From contig JAJRTI010000356.1 in NCBI GenBank assembly GCA_024278415.1, positions 1 to 8,154 on the forward strand: a stretch of 8,154 nucleotides of DNA, in the 5' to 3' direction. How positions within the stretch are numbered: position 1 is the stretch's first letter; each line of letters begins with the position of its first letter. The translations under genes were made by a program, and so were the position numbers. This document shows positions 1 through 4,653 of this stretch, one piece after another. The notes beneath the pieces were generated by a model, which was not told the DNA's origin, did no database searches, and worked only from the letters and a program-made list of their open reading frames with translations. Source of the stretch: Planctomycetota bacterium. Lineage in GTDB: Bacteria > Planctomycetota > Brocadiia > JAJRTI01.

Positions 1-125
1 CAGGCCTCGTCGAACCTCCCCGCGCGCATGGCCTCCAAGCCAAGCTGCAAGGCCGGCTTCGCGGCGAGCGCGGGCCCGGCCGCGGCCAGACACAGCCATG
101 CCAGCCCGCGAGCGGCGCGCAGAAC
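1..125 (-). CDS. Partial gene, N-terminus of a probable exported TPR-like protein (runs off the left edge)
   Basis: Reading leftward from about 125 in the frame whose last complete codon is 5-3, the minus strand gives a short basic start (LRAARG), a hydrophobic core (LAWLCLAAAGPALA), an Ala-X-Ala-like cleavage site and then LGLEAMRAGRFDEA, which fits the helix A/B pattern of a tetratricopeptide repeat. This is what the N-terminus of an exported TPR scaffold protein looks like. Only about 40 residues are visible, so no function can be assigned. The frame has no ATG, GTG or TTG before the signal-like segment and opens after a TGA at 208-206. A CTG at 122-120 would give an ideal signal peptide (MRAARG...). 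Alternatively, an ATG at 133-131 lies in another frame and would join this one if a single base were missing from the sequence. It is divergent from the + strand locus. It could also be chance high-GC reading. Confidence 0.4.
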
Positions 126-195
126 GCCCGCATGCTGGCGCCTGCGGCTACCTTCGTTGAAGAAGCGGATGCAAAGCAGCGCTACGCGCTGCCAG

Positions 196-224
196 CCAAA
201 GCGCCGTCAAGCCGGCGCACTCCA
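196..224 (-). repeat. Palindromic intergenic repeat, left copy (minus orientation)
   Basis: Read on the minus strand, this 29-base element starts TGGAGTGCGCCGGC, has two spacer bases, and ends GACGGCGCTTTGG. GCGCCG and CGGCGC form a 6-bp stem. Both ends recur at 8031-8044 and 8069-8081 on the + strand, where a 24-base insert replaces the two-base spacer. Two such matches at opposite ends of one small window, both outside genes, point to a dispersed repeat family of this genome. Its function is unknown; it may be a REP/MITE-like element. Confidence 0.6.
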
Positions 225-238
225 CAACGGAGCGCATC

Positions 239-252
239 GACAACATGTTGTC
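239..252. promoter_or_regulatory. Perfect 14-bp palindrome, candidate operator
   Basis: GACAACATGTTGTC is its own reverse complement across all 14 bases. It lies between the divergent left-edge gene and the hydrolase gene, 211 bases upstream of the chosen hydrolase start, and overlaps a TTGTCA that resembles a -35 hexamer. Dyads of this size are typical binding sites for dimeric repressors. It lacks the central CG of most LacI-family sugar operators, so no regulator family is assigned. No second copy was noticed near the transporter genes. Confidence 0.3.
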
Positions 253-451
253 ATTCGAAAGCCGGTAAGGGCCTAAAAGACCTGTTCTTGTCGCATTCTA
301 CCCCGTCCTCCCCCGCTGCATGTCAAGAAGAATCTGCGGGCAATTTCGTTTTTTTGTAGGATATGCTCACATTGCCGGCGTTTGATACCGTCTGGCCTTG
401 CCGCCTGCAAACATGCCTCCGGTGGGAAATGCGGGCCAAGGCTCCAACAAT

Positions 452-455
452 GGAG
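452..455 (+). promoter_or_regulatory. Ribosome binding site fixing the hydrolase start
   Basis: GGAG lies 8 bases before the ATG at 464. The same frame stays open upstream to a TTG at 398, but those extra 22 residues (Pro/Gly/Asn-rich) would precede the signal peptide and lack a good Shine-Dalgarno sequence. ATG 464 is therefore preferred. Confidence 0.65.
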
Positions 456-463
456 ATACGTTC

Positions 464-1096
464 ATGTTTACGAGATCGTGCGGTTTGCTCACCTCGTCCT
501 TCCGCCTCTCCATCCTCGCCGCGGTCGCTGCCGGGGCAATGTCCTATGCTGCCGGGCTTGATCCTGTCAAGGTTCCCAACGCCAGCTTCGAGGAGGCGCG
601 GCCGGGAGGCAAGCTGCCTGCCGAGTGGAGCGGCGACACGTCCATCTTCGCTTTAGATACCACCACCGCGCACACCGGCATAGCGTCGCTGCGCATTGTG
701 AATACCAACCCAGCCACGTACAGGCTCTGCACTACGAAAATCACGCTGAAAAAGGGCAAGCGGTACGAGTATTCCGTCTGGGTGAAGACGAAGGACGTGA
801 AAGGCGAGGATACCGGCGCGACCGTTTGCATCGAGTGGTCGGGGGCGGACGGCAAGTGGCTCGGGGGCAGCTACGCGCGCGGCTTCAAAGGCACGTCTGA
901 CGAATGGCGACAGGTCAAAGGCGTCACCAAGCCCATTCCCGACAACGCGGCCTCGTGCGCGATCACCTGCTACCTGCGCAAGGGCATGACCGGAACGGCG
1001 TGGTTCGACGACGTGGAGGTCAAGCGCTACCGCGGGCCGTTCATGGAAACGATGCTCACCTCGCCGAACTACCGCGGGTGGTTCATGCCCGGCTAG
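464..1096 (+). CDS. Secreted carbohydrate-binding (CBM4/9-like) N-terminal part of a glycoside hydrolase, cut by an in-frame TAG
   Basis: The 210 residues begin with a signal peptide (basic MFTRSCG..., hydrophobic LSILAAVAAGAMSYAA, cleavage near residue 30). A domain of about 150 residues follows, with the signature of CBM4/9-type jelly-roll modules: VPNASFEE at the start, a middle YEYSVWVKTK strand and WFDDVEVKRY at the end (residues 180-189). Such domains bind polysaccharide chains, and the protein should act in the periplasm or outside the cell. After the module comes LTSPNYRGWFMPG and then TAG. The same frame continues without further interruption through the Ig-like and catalytic domains up to 2449, so this is very probably the first third of a single 661-codon gene (464-2449) and not an independent gene. 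GC-rich coding character is the same on both sides of the stop. Without the downstream part it would be only a free carbohydrate-binding protein. Confidence 0.8.
   Translation: MFTRSCGLLTSSFRLSILAAVAAGAMSYAAGLDPVKVPNASFEEARPGGKLPAEWSGDTSIFALDTTTAHTGIASLRIVNTNPATYRLCTTKITLKKGKRYEYSVWVKTKDVKGEDTGATVCIEWSGADGKWLGGSYARGFKGTSDEWRQVKGVTKPIPDNAASCAITCYLRKGMTGTAWFDDVEVKRYRGPFMETMLTSPNYRGWFMPG
1094..1096 (+). other. In-frame amber codon interrupting the hydrolase gene
   Basis: The TAG falls at codon 211 of the frame that runs 464-2449. The next codons read TRRFVVRVALNLGD, the first strand of the following beta-sandwich, so the reading frame is intact and only this codon is abnormal. A single C-to-T change from CAG (Gln) would be enough to explain it; the original residue is unknown. 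TAG also ends the esterase gene (4335-4337) and the binding-protein/permease gene (7018-7020), which argues against general reassignment of TAG to an amino acid. Confidence 0.85.
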
Positions 1097-1117
1097 ACCC
1101 GCCGGTTCGTCGTCCGC

Positions 1118-2449
1118 GTGGCGCTCAACTTGGGTGACTACGACCTCGCGCTCGGTGACGTGTCGCTTAGAGTGGAAGTGCTGAACACCGATGGCAAAGT
1201 CGTGCGCGACGCGAGCCTGGCGCGTGTGGCGGCGAACCCGGCCGATCTGTCGCTGCATGCCGGAGGGCTGTCGGCGGGGAAGTACGTCCTTCGCATCACC
1301 GCCAAGAACAAGGCCAGCGGCCAGACCTTGGCTACCGCGGAGCACGAGGTGCGGCCGCCGGACACTCCCACGCCGACGTGCTACATCGACGCCCATCGCC
1401 GCGTCATCCTCAACGGCAAGCCGTTCTTCCCCCTCGGCATGTATTGGGGCAGCATCAACGAAGCGGACATCAAGCTGTACGCGGACAGCGCATTCAACTG
1501 CCTCATGCCCTACGGCCGGCCCAAGCCGGAGCAGATGGACCTCGCGCAGAAGCATGGGCTCAAGGTCATCTACTCGATCAAGGATTTCTACGCGGGCACC
1601 CGGTGGGCCCCCGGCTTCATCAAGACCGAGGCCGACGAGGAGCGGGCCGTGCGCCAGTACGTCACCCAGTTTCGCAACCACCCAGCGCTCCTTGCGTGGT
1701 ATCTCAACGACGAGTTGCCGGTCAGCATGATGCCGCGGCTCGTGGCGCATCAGCAATGGGTCGAGAAGCTCGATCCCAACCACCCCACGTGGGTCGTGCT
1801 CTATCAAGTCCACGACGTGGGCCGATACACCAAGAGCTTCGACGTCATCGGTACCGACCCGTACCCAATTCCCAAGTCTCCCGCGTCACGCGCCGCGGAG
1901 TGGACGCGCCTGACCGTCGAGCAAACCGCCGGTTGCCGGGGCGTGTGGCAGGTGCCGCAGGTGTTCAACTGGGCCACCTACCGCAAGACACATGAACAGC
2001 GCAAAGGCCTCCGGCCCCCTACCCTCGCGGAGATGCGGTCCATGGCCTGGCAGTGCATCACCGAGGGCGCGACGGGATTGGTGTTCTACTCGTTCATGGA
2101 CCTCAAACGCGACAAAGCAACGGGGTTCGCTCCGCAGTGGCAGAAGGTGAAGACCATGGCGGCGGAGATTGACGCCATGATCCCCGCGATCCTGTCCATC
2201 GAGCCCGCACCGGCCGTGCGCGTCGCCGCGGGCGATTGGCTCCACTGGATCACGCGCGTGCGCAACGGCAAGCTCTACATCATGGCGGTGAACGACGGCG
2301 ATGGCGAGGGAGTTGCGAAGTTCACGTTGCCCAAGCCGGCGCAGACGATCACGGTGCTCAACGAGAACCGAGTGCTCGCGCCCCAAGGCCCAAGCTTCAC
2401 GGATCGGTTCGACAAGCTCGCGGTGCACATCTATGAAGTGGAGTTGTGA
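1118..2449 (+). CDS. Glycoside hydrolase-like protein, Ig-like sandwich plus clan-A-type TIM barrel (downstream part of the interrupted gene)
   Basis: These 443 residues continue the frame of the carbohydrate-binding part; coding character resumes directly after the TAG at 1097, and GTG 1118 is merely the first possible restart. Residues about 1-80 are an Ig-like beta-sandwich of the kind preceding the barrel in GH2-like enzymes. A TIM barrel follows, opening with VILNGKPFFPLGMYWG (95-110). The WYLNDE segment (194-199) resembles the end of strand 4 in clan GH-A, making Glu199 the likely acid/base. Later barrel strands include FDVIGTDPYPIP, GVWQVPQVFNW and CITEGATGLVFYSF; I cannot name the nucleophile with certainty. 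Residues about 363-443 form a small C-terminal beta domain. There is no signal peptide on this part, so if it restarts separately the product would stay in the cytoplasm, away from its substrate. GH family and substrate are not identifiable by eye. Confidence 0.8.
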   Translation: MALNLGDYDLALGDVSLRVEVLNTDGKVVRDASLARVAANPADLSLHAGGLSAGKYVLRITAKNKASGQTLATAEHEVRPPDTPTPTCYIDAHRRVILNGKPFFPLGMYWGSINEADIKLYADSAFNCLMPYGRPKPEQMDLAQKHGLKVIYSIKDFYAGTRWAPGFIKTEADEERAVRQYVTQFRNHPALLAWYLNDELPVSMMPRLVAHQQWVEKLDPNHPTWVVLYQVHDVGRYTKSFDVIGTDPYPIPKSPASRAAEWTRLTVEQTAGCRGVWQVPQVFNWATYRKTHEQRKGLRPPTLAEMRSMAWQCITEGATGLVFYSFMDLKRDKATGFAPQWQKVKTMAAEIDAMIPAILSIEPAPAVRVAAGDWLHWITRVRNGKLYIMAVNDGDGEGVAKFTLPKPAQTITVLNENRVLAPQGPSFTDRFDKLAVHIYEVEL

Positions 2450-2561
2450 CCGCGCGCGCCACAGGCGGATAGAGACGCAAAGCAAGAGAGAGACATGCTC
2501 TTGCGTACGCGTGTTGGCCTCTTTGCATTGCGGCCGAAGGCCGCGTTTGGAGAAACCGAAG
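2450..2561 (+). other. Leader between hydrolase and esterase genes, with two hairpins
   Basis: No gene is seen in these 112 bases. Two perfect stems are present: GCAAGAG/CTCTTGC (2482-2488 with 2498-2504, 9-base loop) and GCGGCC/GGCCGC (2530-2535 with 2539-2544, 3-base loop). The second sits only four bases before the esterase ribosome binding site, so it could affect translation or mRNA stability. Neither is followed by a T-run, so they do not look like intrinsic terminators. The stretch around 2461-2480, read on the minus strand, contains TTTGCGTCTCTATCCGCC, which resembles degenerate GTCTCTGTGG-type dispersed repeats of many bacterial genomes; this is a resemblance only. Confidence 0.5.
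2549..2552 (+). promoter_or_regulatory. Ribosome binding site fixing the esterase start
   Basis: GGAG stands 9 bases before ATG 2562, which opens directly into a clean signal peptide. The frame is open far upstream (to 2301), overlapping the hydrolase gene, but that stretch is an Arg/Ser-rich shadow of the hydrolase coding sequence. Confidence 0.65.
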
Positions 2562-4337
2562 ATGACCCGAAGGTTCCTGACGCTGCTCATGCTCGGAACT
2601 GCGGCCGCCAGCGCCGCGCCGGTGGTGACCCAGCTCCGCGCCGAATACAGATACGGCCAAACGTTTCTGACATGGAAAGAAGCGCCTGTCCCGGCAGGCA
2701 CGACCTTCAACGTCTATCTCTCGAGAAAGCCAATCGCTGATGCGACCGGGCTTGCTGTGGCGAAGAAGGTCTGCCAATGGATCGAGCCCCACTCAGCGGA
2801 AGATTGGACACGCGACAAGGGCAACTACGGCAAGGGGCGCGTCAAGGACAAGAAGACCGGCAAGGTTCCGCCGGTCCCGGCCCCTGTTGGATACATCATC
2901 AAGGAAGGCGGCAAGCGGCTTGACCCCGCCTCGGGCCTGCACGTGCATACTGTCGCCAAGGACGAGGCGGGCGATTGCTACTATGCCGTCACGGTGGTCA
3001 CGGACGGGCGAGAGGATCGAACTGTCGCCCCTGGCGCCAACGCGCTGCGCGCACCCGTGGCCCAAAAACGCGAGCCGATCCGGCCCATCTGGCAGGGCCA
3101 GGGCAAGGGCGTCGCGGCCGGCTCAGGCAAAGGCAAAGCCCTGTTCCTTCAGTTGCACGCCAAGGGCAACCGCCCGGCCTGCAAGTACATTGTCTTCGGC
3201 GACGCCACGCACTGCTGGTGCGAAGGCGTGCCCTTCATGTTCGACGTGTACGTCGGCCGCGACCGAGTCACGCTCGCTCCAAGCAACACGATGTACGTGG
3301 GGCGTTCCTTCAAGCGCGGCCTCGCGGCCAAACGCCCCATCCGCGGCATCTGGACCTTTTGGTACGGCTGTAGCGATAAGATTCCCCAGCCCGAGGAGAT
3401 CCCCAACGGAACCCCCACGAACTACAGCGAACGCCGACTGCTGTTCGAGATCGACTGGGCAAAACAGTTTCTGAAGACCGATCCCAACCGCACCTATTGC
3501 TACGGGTCCTCCATGGGTGGGTGCGGGACCATGTCCTTCGCATTCCGCCACCCTGAGATATTCGCTGCGGTGAGCGCGCACGTCCCCATCGTGGCGTACA
3601 ACGAAGGCGACCCCAAGAAGGGCCGCCAGCTCGGCTGGCATGACAACACGTTCCGGCTCGTCGACTTTTGCGGCCCACTCTCGCTCATCTGCAGCGACGG
3701 CATCCCGCTGTCGAAGCGGATGGACTCGACCGCCTTCACCCTGTCCCATCCCGGCGACCTTCCCTTACTGGTCATCGCTAACGGGAGGCAAGACGGGTCC
3801 ATTCCCTGGCACAACAATCCGCCTTTTTACCGTGCGCTCCAGCAGACGCGCCAGGGCTGCGTCGTCGCCTGGAACGACGGCATCCACCCCACCGTAGCGA
3901 AGCTGTTGCCGCCTGACTTCAAGCGCTGGGCCAAGGCCGGCCTCACGCGCTTCGCACTCAACAAGAGCTACCCCGCGTTCAGCAATTGTTCGCGCAACAA
4001 CGACCCCGGCAACGGCGATAGCAACAGCGGCGACGTCGTGGGGTACATGAACAGAGGGCTGAACTGGACCGACCCGAAGGAGACCGCGGACCGCTACGAA
4101 GTGCTCATCACCTACGATCTCGATGCCGGCGATTTGCCGCTGTCGGTGGACGTGACGCCACGGCGCTGCCAGGCCTTCCGCCTCTCGCCTGGCCAAACGT
4201 GCACTGCGGTCAACATCGACGCCGGTGGCGAGACGATCCAGTCCACGCGCGTGACTGCGGATCGCTTCGGGCGGGTGACCTTCTCCAAGTTTCAATTGAC
4301 GCAGTGCGCGGGGAACCGGCTGATCCTTACGAAGTAG
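2562..4337 (+). CDS. Secreted alpha/beta-hydrolase, probable carbohydrate (feruloyl/acetyl-type) esterase
   Basis: The 591-residue product starts with a signal peptide (MTRRFLTLLMLGTAAASA, cleavage near 18-19). Residues about 20-165 form a beta-rich region with a fibronectin-III-like opening (LRAEYRYGQTFLTWKEAP, then FNVYLSR), carrying a Lys/Pro-rich insert near 85-110. The alpha/beta-hydrolase fold covers about 190-465: the nucleophile elbow is GSSMGG with Ser317, followed by AFRHPEIFAAVSAHVP. Asp411 in NGRQDGS and His442 in DGIHPT are in the right order and spacing to complete the triad. Residues about 466-591 are a further beta-rich tail (YEVLITYDLDAG, then VTPRRCQAFRLSPGQ) that may bind sugar. 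This matches secreted esterases of the putative-esterase/CE1-like type, which remove acyl groups from plant polysaccharides; peptidase activity of the S9 type is the main alternative. Fifteen cysteines suggest disulfides outside the cytoplasm. Its place between a glycoside hydrolase and a sugar importer supports the glycan role. The exact substrate is not visible. Confidence 0.85.
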   Translation: MTRRFLTLLMLGTAAASAAPVVTQLRAEYRYGQTFLTWKEAPVPAGTTFNVYLSRKPIADATGLAVAKKVCQWIEPHSAEDWTRDKGNYGKGRVKDKKTGKVPPVPAPVGYIIKEGGKRLDPASGLHVHTVAKDEAGDCYYAVTVVTDGREDRTVAPGANALRAPVAQKREPIRPIWQGQGKGVAAGSGKGKALFLQLHAKGNRPACKYIVFGDATHCWCEGVPFMFDVYVGRDRVTLAPSNTMYVGRSFKRGLAAKRPIRGIWTFWYGCSDKIPQPEEIPNGTPTNYSERRLLFEIDWAKQFLKTDPNRTYCYGSSMGGCGTMSFAFRHPEIFAAVSAHVPIVAYNEGDPKKGRQLGWHDNTFRLVDFCGPLSLICSDGIPLSKRMDSTAFTLSHPGDLPLLVIANGRQDGSIPWHNNPPFYRALQQTRQGCVVAWNDGIHPTVAKLLPPDFKRWAKAGLTRFALNKSYPAFSNCSRNNDPGNGDSNSGDVVGYMNRGLNWTDPKETADRYEVLITYDLDAGDLPLSVDVTPRRCQAFRLSPGQTCTAVNIDAGGETIQSTRVTADRFGRVTFSKFQLTQCAGNRLILTK

Positions 4338-4653
4338 GCCGCCAGACCCTCATGCGCGCACAAGTCATGAAGATGGCCGGGGGCCTGGGGAGTTTCCTCA
4401 AGATTCTCAGGAGTTCTCTTACACGTGAAATGTTACCGGTCCATTATAGGGATCGCCGAGCGCACCTGCTTCTGCTGGACAAATGGGTCGTTTATAGGGC
4501 GATTCATTGCCCGTTGCTTCCGGCGTAAAGACGGGCGATGAATCGCCCTACTACAAGCCTGTGGCGCCTGCCGCTTGGATCCGCGATCTTGTGGTGAAAG
4601 TCCTGCTGGGCGCCCCTCTTGACCAAAGACAGCCAGATAGGTAGCCTGCTCGT
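4338..4653. other. Intergenic gap before the transporter genes; likely promoter region
   Basis: These 316 bases hold no gene I can support. A 58-codon frame at 4352-4528 has no Shine-Dalgarno sequence and its last codons read through the left arm of the palindrome at 4495-4550, so it is dismissed. The gap interrupts the enzyme-transporter series, so the transporter genes may have their own promoter. TATAGG at 4445-4450 resembles a -10 element but has no partner -35. TTGACC at 4619-4624 resembles a -35, but TAGCCT 17 bases later is a poor -10 and leaves almost no leader. The TATAGGG at 4445-4451 recurs at 4493-4499 at the foot of the palindrome, perhaps a remnant of a second copy. Confidence 0.45.
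4495..4550. repeat. 56-base imperfect palindrome (MITE/REP-like)
   Basis: The left arm TAGGGCGATTCATTGCCCGT (4495-4514) and the right arm ACGGGCGATGAATCGCCCTA (4531-4550) are inverted copies matching at 19 of 20 positions, separated by 16 bases. As RNA the one mismatch becomes a G-U pair, giving a continuous 20-bp stem. The arms resemble the GGGCGATTCATCGCCC type of dispersed intergenic repeat that I recall from many bacterial genomes. It may be a non-autonomous mobile remnant or a transcript-end structure for the upstream esterase gene. There is no T-run after it. Confidence 0.75.

Larger units (their letters stand above)
126..463. other. Intergenic region between the divergent left-edge gene and the hydrolase gene
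   Basis: No convincing gene lies here; open frames in this stretch give Arg/Pro/Ser-rich low-complexity protein with no recognisable domain. It holds a perfect 7-bp inverted repeat GCAGCGC-GTA-GCGCTGC (read on the minus strand) at 178-194, the repeat copy at 196-224, the 14-bp palindrome at 239-252 and a run of seven T at 349-355. The A/T-richer part (about 250-390) is the likely place for the promoter of the + strand locus, but I cannot pick a convincing -35/-10 pair. TTGTCA at 248-253 has no good -10 at the usual spacing. Confidence 0.5.

Noticed and set aside
307..355. Rho-independent terminator built from CCCGC...GCGGG before the T-run at 349-355
   Set aside because: The stem is only 5 bp with a loop of about 20 bases and is separated from the T-run; it also lies upstream of, not after, a + strand gene.
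28..359. Two overlapping + strand frames at the left edge
   Set aside because: Ala/Arg/Ser-rich translations across the repeat region, without signal, domain or ribosome binding site; the minus strand gives a better explanation for 1-125.
1094..1096. Amber codon as evidence for a code in which TAG is an amino acid
   Set aside because: TAG is the natural stop of the esterase and the fusion gene in the same window, at the expected protein ends.
653..1813. Long minus-strand open frame (386 codons) opposite the hydrolase gene
   Set aside because: It is the high-GC antisense shadow of a clearly coding + strand; the protein is Arg/His/Val-rich, without domain structure, signal or start site.
4429..4445. 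Possible LacI-type operator (AATG...CCGG...CATT) before the transporter genes
   Set aside because: Only the outer four bases and the centre are symmetric; the middle positions do not pair, so it is no better than chance.
4352..4528. A 58-codon open frame starting MRAQVMKMAGG in the gap before the transporter genes
   Set aside because: It has no ribosome binding site, its C-terminal codons are the left arm of the palindrome at 4495-4550, and the product resembles nothing I know.
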